A DNA stretch of 64,000 bases from Nitrosospira sp. Nsp2. Its GTDB lineage: Bacteria > Pseudomonadota > Gammaproteobacteria > Burkholderiales > Nitrosomonadaceae. The stretch lies in contig NZ_QAOU01000006.1 in the NCBI RefSeq assembly GCF_003050965.1, forward strand, positions 62,001-126,000, given 5' to 3'. Positions 1 to 9,581 of the stretch are shown piece by piece. The notes under the pieces are model-generated. The model saw only the letters and a list, made by a program, of their open reading frames with translations, did no database searches and was not told the origin of the DNA. Within the stretch, counting starts at the first letter, position 1. Every line of letters begins with the position of its first letter. A program made the translations under genes and the position numbers.

Positions 1-3000
1 CGGATGAACAGGATCTTGATGCTGACGTCGACGCTGACGCCAGCGCTGACCTGGATCAGAATCGCCTGATAGCTTTCGACATCAAGGCTGATCGAGGCAT
101 AGACGGTCAGGCTGACACCCGCCGAAACGATCCCGAAATCGACCGTCGCATAGACTTCGCCGATGAGCGCCACCGTACCGGTGAGATGGTGATAGCGTTC
201 CGAAGGCAGATTCGAGTCGCAGGGCGTGTACCAGCCGAGCACGCCCCGGAGCGCGCCGCCCACGGTGATGCTGATCCCGCCGCTAAGGATGCCGAGCGAC
301 AGCGTTTTACCAACGCCGATCTGCAGCGCAAAGCCGAACTCCACCACCGTGCCGAAATGGCCGCTCGTCACCTTGGGGACGCTGGTGGATGTCTCGCCGT
401 TGAGCTTTGCGAAATAGAGCCCGGCAAAGCCCGTGAACGGGAACACCTGGACGCTGAAAGAGCGCGAGAAATCGGTGAGGCTCGGCGGATAGCCAAGGTC
501 GATGCGGAAATCGCCGTTGGTGTAGATGTCTAGCGTCACGACCGGCAGCGTGATCGAGACTTCGCCGAATTCGAGATGGCGCATCACGTCGGGAAGCGTC
601 AACTCGATATGGTAGACACCGATCGTGTCGGTGACCTTGCGGTAGAGGATCTCGAAACGCAGCCCGGCGAACAGCCCCGCTTTCTCGCCCGAGAGCTGGA
701 TCAGCAGCCCATAGACCACGGGATCGTTGAAGATGAGGTCCATCTTCAGGGTCGACATCACCGTGAAGCGCGTGCCGATCAGCCAGTTGCTGTCAGCATC
801 ATAGGCGATCCCGTCGAGCTGGCTGACTGGATTCTTGTTGGGATCGGAAGGCGGCCGCATCGCCGCCTCGAGCGCATCGATGATCTTGTCCATCTCGGTG
901 GGAACCGAGCCCGAGATGGCGACGCGCTGGCCGATGCCGAGGAATTCGAGGTCGAGCACTTGCGTGCCCGCGCCGGGTACAGCGGGGGGCGGATCGTTGA
1001 GCGCGTCCCACTTGAGCGGCGGGTTGTTGTTCTTGCCATAGGGCTGGCCGAGGAAGGTGCCGCTGAGTTCTAGGTTGAACTGGGGCGTGCCGTAGTTCCG
1101 GCTGTAGTTGAGAACGATCTTCTCGAGATCGAGGAAGCCGAGGTTGACGACATGGTCGAGCTCGACGCGGATCGCCTTGGTGGTGAGGTTCACCGTCACC
1201 GAGATGTCGGGAAGCTCGATCTTCTCGAACGCGTCCCACGGCGATCCGAGCGAGACCGAGCGGCCGGGGTCGGCGAACGACAGGAGAAAGGAGAACAGAT
1301 CGCCGACTGTGCCGCGGCCGAGGCTGATCGTGACGGTCGGCCCGCTCGCATCCTTGTGGTAGCCGATCGTCAGGCTGCGATAGACGAAGCTAATGCCCAT
1401 GCTCGTCGGCAAGAAATCGTAGCGGACCTGGAGCACCAGGCCGTGGATGTCGAGCATGCCCTTGAGGAAGCCGGAATATAGACCGGCGGTGCGGATCAGC
1501 GAGAGTTCGGCGGTGATCTCGGTGTCGATGTCCTCGATCTTCCAGTCGACCACGGTATCGAAGCTGAAGCTGCCGCCGGTATCGAACGCGACGGCTAGCG
1601 ATTCCACGATGATGTCAGGCGGCGTGAAGGCGAAGGGCAGCAACGCCTCGGTGACGTTCGACAGCGGCAGCGGATTGACCAGCGTGCCGGTGAACGACCA
1701 GAGCTTGCTAACGCTGTCGGTCGCCGCGGTGACGAGGAACTGCGATCCGAACAATGTGGCGGTGGCGCCGATTGCCAATGCGCGCGAGGAGCTGGACTGG
1801 GCGATCGAGAGGGAGACTGCGTCGAGCCCGATCACCGTCTCGCCCTTCAGCTTGATCGACCAGCTGTCATCGAGGCTGACGTCGCCGGTGAAGCTCCAGG
1901 TCTTGTCGGGGATCGATACCGTTCCCGACAGGACTTCGACCGTCATCCCGGTCTGGGGCGGCTGAACGCCGAATATCGCGAGTAGGTCACCGACGTCGAA
2001 GGTCGAGATGTTCTGCGCGCTGAGCAACTTGTCGGGCAGGCTGAACGCGGCAAGGAAGGCGAGCTGGTCGCTCCCGCCGAGATTGAAATTGCCGCCGAAA
2101 GTGATCGAGACGTCCGTGCCGCCCATCCAGGCGAAGGTGGCGCCGACCTGAGTTAGGTTGAGCAGATTCGCCGGCAGCAACGGCCAGTTGAGCGCGTTGT
2201 CTGTGCTGATCGTCACCTGCAGAAGCTGGAGGCTGCCGGCATCAGACGACAGGCCGAGCTGGACATCGTCGAGGTACAGCTGATTGCCCAGGCTGAACTG
2301 CGGAGGGATCAGCGCGGCGAGCTGCTGGCCGACGAACAGCCCGGCAAGCGCGCTGAGATCGGGAATCGCGAAGTTGCTCAGTTGGCCACTGTCGAGCGAG
2401 GCGGGAATGCCGGCCGATACCGGCAGCGCGCAGATCATCTGCAGGCCGTTCAGCTTGGTACCGGGGCTGACGATCTTGCCCAGGAGCTGGCCGCTTCCCT
2501 TGCCACTCGCCACGGTAAGGCTCATCTGGATCTGCAACCCCAGCAGGCCCGCGTTCGCCGACGCGTCAGCGGGGGCGGACGTGGCGAGCTGGAATGCCGG
2601 CGTGCCGCCCCAGCTGGTGATCGGCCCGGCGAGCACCGGGGTCTTGCCCGACCAGAGCTTGGAATAGGCAGTTTGGGTGAGATCGGGCGTGCCGTTGAAC
2701 TGGAGCGTGGGCGGCGTGCCCGAGCTTGCGATGAAGCTTGCCGCAGAGAATGCCTGCGTCGCCGGCGCGGATTCGGGGTCGAACGTGGGGAAGGCTATCG
2801 CGAGAACGGTGCCTGGCGCCGTGGTGACGGTGAGCGCGAGCGATGGGACACCACTGCCGTCGATCATGAACGTCGCAACCGCCACGGCATTGGTCTGGCC
2901 GAGGAAGCCGCTGGTGAGCGTGCCGGAAATTACGATTGAGCCGCCGGGCGGCTGCGTCGCCGTCACCGCGATCGACAGCGCGCCATTGGGGAACAGCGTG

Positions 3001-3143
3001 GTATCGCCGATCAGAGTGCTGATTCCGGGCGATCCCAGCGCATTGCTCGCGGGCAGGTTCAGCGATCCCGCGCTGTAATAGCCGTTGCTTTGGAGCGCGC
3101 CCCACAGCTGATCGATCGTGGTGGTTGCCAGGGATTTCGTGAT
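1..3143 (-). CDS. Giant beta-rich protein of unknown function, C-terminus beyond the window
   Basis: A reading frame stays open for about 1047 codons and leaves the window at its left edge. I do not recognise the family. The protein is rich in Gly, Ser, Thr and Val with alternating hydrophobic residues (for example GVSVTVYASISLDVES near the window edge), suggesting extended beta structure, and has no signal peptide. It follows the upstream giant gene after a single TAG and in the same frame. The codon after the TAG is ATC, preceded by a GGGAG purine run, and the first in-frame ATG (2867-2865) is 92 codons inside, so the true start is unclear. Either ATC or another weak codon is used, or both frames were once one gene. 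Last known member of the seven-gene block. Confidence 0.6.
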   Translation of the reverse strand, partial: MTKSLATTTIDQLWGALQSNGYYSAGSLNLPASNALGSPGISTLIGDTTLFPNGALSIAVTATQPPGGSIVISGTLTSGFLGQTNAVAVATFMIDGSGVPSLALTVTTAPGTVLAIAFPTFDPESAPATQAFSAASFIASSGTPPTLQFNGTPDLTQTAYSKLWSGKTPVLAGPITSWGGTPAFQLATSAPADASANAGLLGLQIQMSLTVASGKGSGQLLGKIVSPGTKLNGLQMICALPVSAGIPASLDSGQLSNFAIPDLSALAGLFVGQQLAALIPPQFSLGNQLYLDDVQLGLSSDAGSLQLLQVTISTDNALNWPLLPANLLNLTQVGATFAWMGGTDVSITFGGNFNLGGSDQLAFLAAFSLPDKLLSAQNISTFDVGDLLAIFGVQPPQTGMTVEVLSGTVSIPDKTWSFTGDVSLDDSWSIKLKGETVIGLDAVSLSIAQSSSSRALAIGATATLFGSQFLVTAATDSVSKLWSFTGTLVNPLPLSNVTEALLPFAFTPPDIIVESLAVAFDTGGSFSFDTVVDWKIEDIDTEITAELSLIRTAGLYSGFLKGMLDIHGLVLQVRYDFLPTSMGISFVYRSLTIGYHKDASGPTVTISLGRGTVGDLFSFLLSFADPGRSVSLGSPWDAFEKIELPDISVTVNLTTKAIRVELDHVVNLGFLDLEKIVLNYSRNYGTPQFNLELSGTFLGQPYGKNNNPPLKWDALNDPPPAVPGAGTQVLDLEFLGIGQRVAISGSVPTEMDKIIDALEAAMRPPSDPNKNPVSQLDGIAYDADSNWLIGTRFTVMSTLKMDLIFNDPVVYGLLIQLSGEKAGLFAGLRFEILYRKVTDTIGVYHIELTLPDVMRHLEFGEVSITLPVVTLDIYTNGDFRIDLGYPPSLTDFSRSFSVQVFPFTGFAGLYFAKLNGETSTSVPKVTSGHFGTVVEFGFALQIGVGKTLSLGILSGGISITVGGALRGVLGWYTPCDSNLPSERYHHLTGTVALIGEVYATVDFGIVSAGVSLTVYASISLDVESYQAILIQVSAGVSVDVSIKILFI

Positions 3144-6100
3144 CTAGCTCCCGCCCGGCAGTGACTTACGCTGCTCCGGCTGTTGTAGCCGCGCCCGCCG
3201 CTGCTGTTGCAGCACCTGCTGCTGCTTCTTGCTGCCGCCCCCCGCGCCGTTCTTGACATAGGCGGCGAACCAGCCGATTGCGCCGCTCGTTTGCTGCGCG
3301 GGATTGCCGAACAGCGTCATGTTGATCTGGCCGTTGGGCGGGAAGCTGACACTCAGGAACTTGAGCGCGATGTTCCTGAGTTGGATGAGGTAGGTCGGCG
3401 GCGCGACGACGAAGCTGATTCCGCCGAAGACGAGGCTGATCACGCCTTCGAGCGAAATCGCCCGCTGGCCGCCCGAAACGCCGGGCAGCGACAAGCCGCA
3501 ATAGATGGCCGCGTCGTTGGAATTGGGCGCCCAGGCCAGCAGCAGCCCGGCGTTGAACCCGGTAGCCGCTGCCAGCGCGCCCGGCGTGCCGAGGTCGAGA
3601 TCGAACCGCAGCGCGAACCAGGGCGCAGAGACCATGCTGCTCTGGATCGGCATCTCGACCGGCATGAAACCAAGGCTGTCGGGCGTGACGCTTCCCAGCC
3701 CCTGGATGAGGGCGGTGAGCTTCATCGGGAAGTGGCTGACGAGGCTGGCCGCGCGCGCGAGACTGGTGGCTGGATCGACGACCAACTTCGACGCGTCGAA
3801 GGCGAAAGTCTGGTAGCTGGGAGTTGCTTCGTTGAAGCTCATCTCGACCGCAAGCGAGCGATAGCAGAGGCCCTGCTCGATCGTCTCCGCCACCGTCTCC
3901 GGACCATAGGAGAACAGGTCAAACCCCTTTTGCGGCAGGAAAGCGATGGCACCGTCGAGCTGGAAGGTGGCGTTGACCACCGGGTTCTGGTCGGTACTGC
4001 CGGGCAGGGTGACGAAGGTGGCACCGGTGATCGCCACCTGTTCGAGCACACGGCTGGCCACCGTATAAGCGGCTGGTCCGCTGGTCACGAAGCGGTAGGT
4101 GCCGACTTCCTTGCCAGAACCGCTCGTGTCGCCGCTCTTCTGGTAATAGCCGTTAAAACCGAGATTGTTGTCCGACGCGCCGATCTGCGTCACCCGCTCG
4201 CCGAACAGCTTGTTGACGAGCAGCTCGACCTGGCTGGAGAAGCCGGCGACCTGCGAATTCGTGATCAGCACCTTGAGCGTGTTGACCTTGAACGCATAGT
4301 CGTCGCTGCTCTGGAGTGGTGCCGGATCCTGATAGTCGATCAGCCCGAAGATCGAGCTGGGCGCGGCAGTGAACGACTGGGCGCCCGGCGTGACCGGCGT
4401 GACCGACACGCCAACATGGTGCGCCTTGAACGCTGCCGGATCGATGCCCGCCGCCAGAGCGCGCATCTGCTCGGGCAGCCCCGACAGCGGCACGAGCGCA
4501 TTGAGTGCGATGATGCCGTTCCACGAGGGATCGTCGAGCACGGTGTCGACGAAATAGGTGAGGTCGGTATCGGTCTGCTGGCGCGTGCGGGCATCGACGA
4601 TGATCTGGCCGATCTGCTGCGCCATCGCTGCGGTATTGGCATTGAAGGCATCGCCGGCGCTCCACTGGCTCGGGTCGGCGGCGGCTTGCGACAGCTTCTT
4701 GTTGCAGAATTTGAAGATCAGGATCGTCTGGTGCTCGGCCCAGCGCCAGGGCGAAAGATCGAACTCCCAGGCATCGGCGCCGGCCGCGCCTGCGGCGAAC
4801 AGGCTGAAATCACCGGCATAGGTCCGCACGATATCGAAAAAACTCGCCATCGCGGGCGGCACGCCGGCGGCGAGCACAGCGGACTTGAGCGCAGCGAGGT
4901 TCGGATAGGCGACCGCACCGTTCTTGACGAGCCCGAGCAGCCATTGCTGGCAGGGCTGGTCGCTAATCTTCGGATTGATCACGTCGACGCGCTCGGTCGA
5001 GAGTTCGTACGCCATGTCGCTGTCGGCGAGCAGCAGGTCGCCCGCCGAGACGACGAGGAAGAGCTCGTTGGTCTGCAGCGCCGCCCGCAGCTTGCCGGCG
5101 ACGTTCTGGAGGATCAGGCCGGGTTGGCGGGGGGCGTCCGGCGGAGGCGCGGACATTGCGAGTGTGAGATCGGCCCAGCTGCCCTGGTCGCCGAACCTGA
5201 GCAGCAGCCCCTGCCGCGTCGTTCCGCAGGGCGGATTGGGCGCTTTGCCCGGCGGAGGCTGGGGCCCATTGGCGGCGGCCGCGGCGCTTCCGCCGGGCGC
5301 CGGCTGCAGCGTCGCCAGCCTCTTGGGCGACCAGGCCTGGCGCTCGAACTGGCCGAGATCGTGGAGCGACATGCCGACCCCGATCGCCACTGACCCATAG
5401 GGCAACAGCGGGAAGGGCGTGCTTGCGCCTGCGGGCAGTGTGGAAATCTGCATCGGCAGATAGGCGAGGAAGCTCGATCCGCTGGGACCACCTTGGTGGA
5501 GCACTGCCTGGTCCGGCTGAGAGAAATAGGCAGTGCCATCACTTGGGGCGACGATCGAGGCCCAGGCGGTGGTCGCCGCCCCCGTCAGTGCTCCGAAGGT
5601 GCGGCCCACGTCCTTGTCTGCCGCCGACACCGTCGGCGCGAAGGCCGGCTGATCGGGGACGAAGACCAGCGTGGCCGCTGCCGGGGCATTGAAATATTCG
5701 ACCGGCGACAATCCCCCCATCAGCGTCGGGCCGAGCGTCGATGCCACCGCTGCGCCGCCGGTGGCGCCGGGAAGCGCCAAGTCCACCGTCCCGCTAGGCA
5801 CGATCGTGTAGACTGGGTTGCCCGGCACCGGAGTCCCCTTCGAATCGACAGCGGCGAGGCGCGATGCGAGCACGAAGCTGAAGTCCGAACCGAAGGTCGC
5901 ATGCCATGCCGGGCCGGCCGCGCTGCGGTAAAAGCTGGGTACCGTCGTTCCCGAGGCAGGCACGAGGAAGCTACGGTCGTGATTGGTGGGGTCGAGCGGA
6001 TCAAGCGTCGCGGCGAGCGTGACGTTGCACTGGCTGAAATCAAAGGGCCGGTGCAACGCGGTCTGCGCATAGCCGCCCGCAGGCGGCGCGCTGTAGGAGC

Positions 6101-6719
6101 GCATCCCGACATCGAGCGAGTCGAGCCCCGCGGCATTGGTCGCGAAACTGAAGGCGGCGCAGCCGACGCCGGCGGCGTCCCCAGCAAGATTGAGCAAAAG
6201 CGGCCCGGTGATCGGGAAATTGACTGGCGTGCGCGCACCAAAGGGAGTCACAGCGACCGCGATCGGGCTGGTTGCCGCCGTGAAGGCCAGGGTGGTGCCG
6301 TCAGTGCTCGCAGCGAGCAAGGTGCCGCGTGGCAGGCTGATCGCGAAATTGCCGAACTGGATCGACGCGGTGCCGGTCAGCGCCGAGCGACTTCCGGAGA
6401 GACCGGCGAAGATCGTCCACCCCGCGAGCCCGGCCCCCGGCTTCGCGGCGTTGATGAACCAGCTGAGCACCGCACCATTGCGTGCCGACGAAGCGAACCA
6501 GGTCTGTGCCGCGGAGACGAAAGCCGGCACCGCGGAATCGGCGACCGGCCCGGTGATGAGGAACCAGCCTTGCGCCTTGAGCGCGTCGGAAAGCGCGACG
6601 GTGGGTGGCGGGGTGCTGCCGATCGGGAAGAGGAAGCCGGTGACGCCGCCACCGGCGGGTCGCCCGGCAGGGACGTAGAGCAGGCTGCCGAAACCGAAAG
6701 GCTGTAGCGCGACACTCAT
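3144..6719 (-). CDS. Giant beta-rich protein of unknown function (1191 aa)
   Basis: I chose the ATG at 6719 rather than one 53 codons upstream because it overlaps the previous gene's TGA as ATGA and has an AGGGGTG ribosome site. The protein is Ala/Gly/Ser/Thr-rich and looks mainly beta, without a signal peptide or membrane segment. Residues near 510-560 form a Pro/Ala/Gly linker. The last 30 residues are a low-complexity Gln/Arg tail (KKQQQVLQQQRRARLQQ). No enzyme motif is visible and I do not recognise the family. Position and coupling imply it is made in a fixed ratio with its neighbours; a structural, adhesive or toxin role is only a guess. Long plus-strand frames over this gene are shadows of its GC-rich codons. 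Confidence 0.75.
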   Translation of the reverse strand: MSVALQPFGFGSLLYVPAGRPAGGGVTGFLFPIGSTPPPTVALSDALKAQGWFLITGPVADSAVPAFVSAAQTWFASSARNGAVLSWFINAAKPGAGLAGWTIFAGLSGSRSALTGTASIQFGNFAISLPRGTLLAASTDGTTLAFTAATSPIAVAVTPFGARTPVNFPITGPLLLNLAGDAAGVGCAAFSFATNAAGLDSLDVGMRSYSAPPAGGYAQTALHRPFDFSQCNVTLAATLDPLDPTNHDRSFLVPASGTTVPSFYRSAAGPAWHATFGSDFSFVLASRLAAVDSKGTPVPGNPVYTIVPSGTVDLALPGATGGAAVASTLGPTLMGGLSPVEYFNAPAAATLVFVPDQPAFAPTVSAADKDVGRTFGALTGAATTAWASIVAPSDGTAYFSQPDQAVLHQGGPSGSSFLAYLPMQISTLPAGASTPFPLLPYGSVAIGVGMSLHDLGQFERQAWSPKRLATLQPAPGGSAAAAANGPQPPPGKAPNPPCGTTRQGLLLRFGDQGSWADLTLAMSAPPPDAPRQPGLILQNVAGKLRAALQTNELFLVVSAGDLLLADSDMAYELSTERVDVINPKISDQPCQQWLLGLVKNGAVAYPNLAALKSAVLAAGVPPAMASFFDIVRTYAGDFSLFAAGAAGADAWEFDLSPWRWAEHQTILIFKFCNKKLSQAAADPSQWSAGDAFNANTAAMAQQIGQIIVDARTRQQTDTDLTYFVDTVLDDPSWNGIIALNALVPLSGLPEQMRALAAGIDPAAFKAHHVGVSVTPVTPGAQSFTAAPSSIFGLIDYQDPAPLQSSDDYAFKVNTLKVLITNSQVAGFSSQVELLVNKLFGERVTQIGASDNNLGFNGYYQKSGDTSGSGKEVGTYRFVTSGPAAYTVASRVLEQVAITGATFVTLPGSTDQNPVVNATFQLDGAIAFLPQKGFDLFSYGPETVAETIEQGLCYRSLAVEMSFNEATPSYQTFAFDASKLVVDPATSLARAASLVSHFPMKLTALIQGLGSVTPDSLGFMPVEMPIQSSMVSAPWFALRFDLDLGTPGALAAATGFNAGLLLAWAPNSNDAAIYCGLSLPGVSGGQRAISLEGVISLVFGGISFVVAPPTYLIQLRNIALKFLSVSFPPNGQINMTLFGNPAQQTSGAIGWFAAYVKNGAGGGSKKQQQVLQQQRRARLQQPEQRKSLPGGS

Positions 6720-7411
6720 TTTGGCACCCCTGGATGCGGGCTCGAGAGCACGGGGGCGGGTTTGGCCGAGGCGTTGGTCTGGGTCGAACGCTTGCCCGGC
6801 ATCGAGCCGTCGTACAGGTACTTGCCCGTCGAATCGTGGACGGTGATGTTGTAGCCTTGGAAATTCTGTTGAACGCAAAGCAGCGTGATCACGCCATTGC
6901 CATCGGCTCGAAGCGTCAGCGGTGACGATCCGACGAAATCAGGAATGAAATCGACGAATGCATTCGGAATCGGCGCATTCTGGCTGTCCACGATCATGAC
7001 CGGAAAGACGTCGTAGATCATGGTTTGCCGGCCGGCGGTAACGCCCGGCTGCGGCAGGATCAGTTCGTAACTAGGCATACTCCGCGAATCGGCGACGAAC
7101 GCGTCCGACGTCAGGAACGGCGTGAAGGTCGCGAAGATGCTGTAGCCGGCCTGCGTGTTGCGAAACGGCCAGATGATGATGCCCCATTGGATGGGAGGGC
7201 CCGGGCTGACCAGCCTCAGTGGGACGTTGATCAGCCACCTGTTCACGTCGTTGTCGACCACGAGCACGACCGGATCATCGCCTTCGCTGCCGGTGGCGCC
7301 ATATTTGGCGCATTCCTTGGGCAGCGTGAAGGATTGGGCCATCGACGCGCCGGCGGCGAGGAGCATGGCTGCGAGCAGCCAGTGCATGAGGCCGGGCGCC
7401 ACCCTCAGCAT
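6716..7411 (-). CDS. Secreted protein of unknown function with a C-terminal beta-sandwich-like region (231 aa)
   Basis: The start at 7411 gives a clear signal peptide (hydrophobic WLLAAMLLAAGASMA, cleavage after AQ) and overlaps the TGA of the upstream EEP gene as ATGCTGA; an AGGTGAG ribosome site precedes it. The mature protein begins near FTLPKECAKYG and has two Cys that could form a disulfide. Residues about 130-205 (VMIVDSQNAPIPNAFVDFIP, then a turn and further strands) resemble a carboxypeptidase-regulatory/Ig-like beta-sandwich. It overlaps the next gene by 4 bases. Function unknown; export to the periplasm or beyond is well supported. Confidence 0.7.
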   Translation of the reverse strand: MLRVAPGLMHWLLAAMLLAAGASMAQSFTLPKECAKYGATGSEGDDPVVLVVDNDVNRWLINVPLRLVSPGPPIQWGIIIWPFRNTQAGYSIFATFTPFLTSDAFVADSRSMPSYELILPQPGVTAGRQTMIYDVFPVMIVDSQNAPIPNAFVDFIPDFVGSSPLTLRADGNGVITLLCVQQNFQGYNITVHDSTGKYLYDGSMPGKRSTQTNASAKPAPVLSSPHPGVPK

Positions 7412-8289
7412 GTCAGGCTCACCTTGGCGACCACGCCCATATGGTCCGACACATCTCTGCGCCAATTGAGCAGGCTATAGGTCCCCGTATAGGTCCAGCT
7501 TCCGCCCGTTTGCGCGAATGTCACCTGCGGTAGGGCGGAGCTCTGGGCCTTAGTATAGACGCCGTGGTCATAGGAACTGCTCGGCATGCCCGCAGTGGTG
7601 AGGCTGGTGGGCACATTGGGATCGATCGCCACGTCGTTCCCGTTCACCCAGCCGAAGCCAGTCTTGTCGTCGGCAGGCAGGTTCCAGTCGCCCGCGACGA
7701 TTACCGAGCCATTTTTCATGTTCGTCAGCGCTTTGTACACGCCCAACATTGCCGCGGCTTCAGCCTGGCGGTCGGAGACTTTGTTGCCGAAGATCGAATG
7801 GATATTGACGATCCATACATCGCACGATTTGGGAGTCGACGTGCTGCTGTCGGTGACCTGGAAGCGCGCCGCATAGGGGGGGCGCATGAAGGTCGCCGTG
7901 GTGCTCAGCGCATCATTTTCCTCCATCAGCTTGATTTGCTGTTGGTTGCGCTGGTTGGTGCGGTAGAGGATCCCGTAATATTCGACATAGGACGAACGCC
8001 CCTTTGCCACGGAGGAGATATAGGCGAAGTCCTTCGGGATCGGGATATTCACGCCTTTGCTGTTATTGTTGGCCAGGCACGGATAGCGGGCCAGCATTAC
8101 TTCCTGCAGGACGATGATGTCGACCGTTGCCGATGCTGCGGTAATCGCATTGCACTGGTTCGCCAGACGGCTGCCGTGCCCGAAGCGCAGTACGTTCATC
8201 GACAAGATCGTGAAGGTTTGTGCCGACGCCGCGCATGAGAGCAGGGCTCCCGCCAGCACAAACGCCAGGCCGAGGAGTTTCAGGTTCAT
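7405..8289 (-). CDS. Secreted endonuclease/exonuclease/phosphatase (EEP, DNase I-like fold) family protein
   Basis: A 294-residue protein with a signal peptide ending ASA-QT near residue 23. It carries the ordered EEP catalytic motifs: Asn32 in SMNV, Glu63 in IIVLQEVM, an IVNIHSIFG histidine, GDWNLP, and a terminal SDHMGV histidine. Families with this fold include secreted DNases, sphingomyelinase C and inositol phosphatases; the substrate cannot be read from the motifs. Its ATG overlaps the upstream stop as ATGA and its own stop overlaps the next start, so it is embedded in the seven-gene block. In this context a phospholipid or nucleic-acid substrate outside the cell is plausible but unproven. 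Confidence 0.8.
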   Translation of the reverse strand: MNLKLLGLAFVLAGALLSCAASAQTFTILSMNVLRFGHGSRLANQCNAITAASATVDIIVLQEVMLARYPCLANNNSKGVNIPIPKDFAYISSVAKGRSSYVEYYGILYRTNQRNQQQIKLMEENDALSTTATFMRPPYAARFQVTDSSTSTPKSCDVWIVNIHSIFGNKVSDRQAEAAAMLGVYKALTNMKNGSVIVAGDWNLPADDKTGFGWVNGNDVAIDPNVPTSLTTAGMPSSSYDHGVYTKAQSSALPQVTFAQTGGSWTYTGTYSLLNWRRDVSDHMGVVAKVSLTC

Positions 8290-9581
8290 CAGGATGTTCC
8301 CGGAAGGTAGATCGTTAGATAGTCACCCTTGATCAGCGGTGTGTCGAAGCCGTCGCCGAGGGGCCCGACGGCGGACGCGGCCTGGGACAGGTCGATCGCG
8401 CCGATATTGAACCTGGGAGTGCTCCGGTCGATCGGCTGCATGTTGGGCTGGCCCCAGCGCTGCACGGCAAGCTGCAAGTTACTCGTCGCGGACCCCTGCT
8501 GCATCTGCATCGGGATCGGATCTGCGAATCGCTGGACGAGGTTGCGCACCGTGGTGCCGATCGGCACCAGTTGCTGCGTTCCCATCACCCAAACCCGGAC
8601 TTGGGGCACGAGCGTCACCCGGCCGACGAAGACAATGCTGACGATCGGATCGGCGCCGCTGCTCTGCGACCCGCAGGCGCTTTGTCCGGCCACCACGGCG
8701 GCGGTCGCGGCCTCTATGTCGGCGAAGCTCGATGCGCCGAGCAGGATGCAGCTCAGCTGGTTGCTTGAGCCGCTATTGTCGACGCTACCCGCGCCGGAGA
8801 AGCTGGTCGGCCAGACCAGCCGCAAATGGCGCCGGCCATTGCCGAGCAATTGGAGATCGACCGGCCCGCCCGCGAGCAGGGGGCATTCGGTCGGCGGCTG
8901 GAGCGAAATGCCTTGGGTGAACTGCGCGGAAAAGCCGTCAAAGGCGAGCGTGCCATCGGGCCGCAGCAAGATCTCGAGATTGCTGCTTCCTGTCGTCCCA
9001 AAGCCGTTGAGGCCCGCGCCCGCGCCGCCGGGACCGTTGCAATATTGATAGCCTGCCCAATCGACGCGCAGCGACATGCCGGGCAGCAGGTCAATGCTCT
9101 GCGCCACGGGATCGAAAGCGTAGTAATAGCTCAGGATCTCGTCGAAGCGCAGCGGCATCGCCGACGCGAGGCGATTGACGATCAAGTTCGAAGCGCCGGG
9201 CAGCAGCGGCGGCGAGCTCACCGACTCGAGAGCTTCCAACTGCGCGCGGAAGACCTTGAACGCCATCGCCATCGCCGCCCGCTGGGTCGAGTCCGAGCTC
9301 CACGCTGCGCCCTTGTCGACATTGACCTGGACTGCAGGGAGCGGGGAATTTCCCTGCGGCGAGAAGATGCTCAGCGTGAAGGTCGACTGCGTCGTCGGTG
9401 CCGGTGAAGGCAGCATCACGCTGGGCAGCGTCACGTTGCCCGAGCGCACGTTCGGCGCGACCGGGCCGACCACGTAGATAGTGACCGTATTGCCCGCACT
9501 AGCCCCGGAAGGCACCAGGAAGGGGCCTACAGCGCCGCCGCCGCCAAAGCTGTTAGTGACGCTATATTGGCCGTTTGGCAT
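8289..9581 (-). CDS. Protein of unknown function (430 aa) in the island operon
   Basis: I place the start at the ATG at 9581 (MPNGQYSV) because GGAG lies 7 bases upstream; an ATG at 9605 is possible. The start lies inside the previous gene, 20 bases before its stop ends, and the stop overlaps the EEP start as ATGA. The N-terminus is Gly-rich (TNSFGGGGAVGPF), followed by a strand-rich region with a VTIYVVGPV stretch, a helix near residues 110-150, and a C-terminus ending GDYLTIYLPGTS. No signal peptide and no recognised family. The tight overlap with both neighbours argues that it acts with them. Confidence 0.7.
   Translation of the reverse strand: MPNGQYSVTNSFGGGGAVGPFLVPSGASAGNTVTIYVVGPVAPNVRSGNVTLPSVMLPSPAPTTQSTFTLSIFSPQGNSPLPAVQVNVDKGAAWSSDSTQRAAMAMAFKVFRAQLEALESVSSPPLLPGASNLIVNRLASAMPLRFDEILSYYYAFDPVAQSIDLLPGMSLRVDWAGYQYCNGPGGAGAGLNGFGTTGSSNLEILLRPDGTLAFDGFSAQFTQGISLQPPTECPLLAGGPVDLQLLGNGRRHLRLVWPTSFSGAGSVDNSGSSNQLSCILLGASSFADIEAATAAVVAGQSACGSQSSGADPIVSIVFVGRVTLVPQVRVWVMGTQQLVPIGTTVRNLVQRFADPIPMQMQQGSATSNLQLAVQRWGQPNMQPIDRSTPRFNIGAIDLSQAASAVGPLGDGFDTPLIKGDYLTIYLPGTS

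Noticed and set aside
2566-3105. 179-codon minus-strand frame in the left giant gene
   Set aside because: Out of phase with the long open frame; His/Arg-rich nonsense translation.
3207-5393. 728-codon plus-strand open frame
   Set aside because: It lies antisense to the giant minus-strand gene, is very rich in Arg, Glu and Asp as expected from a GC-rich shadow, and has no domain or ribosome site.
5493-6707. 404-codon plus-strand open frame
   Set aside because: Antisense shadow of the same giant gene with Arg/Glu-rich composition and no family resemblance.
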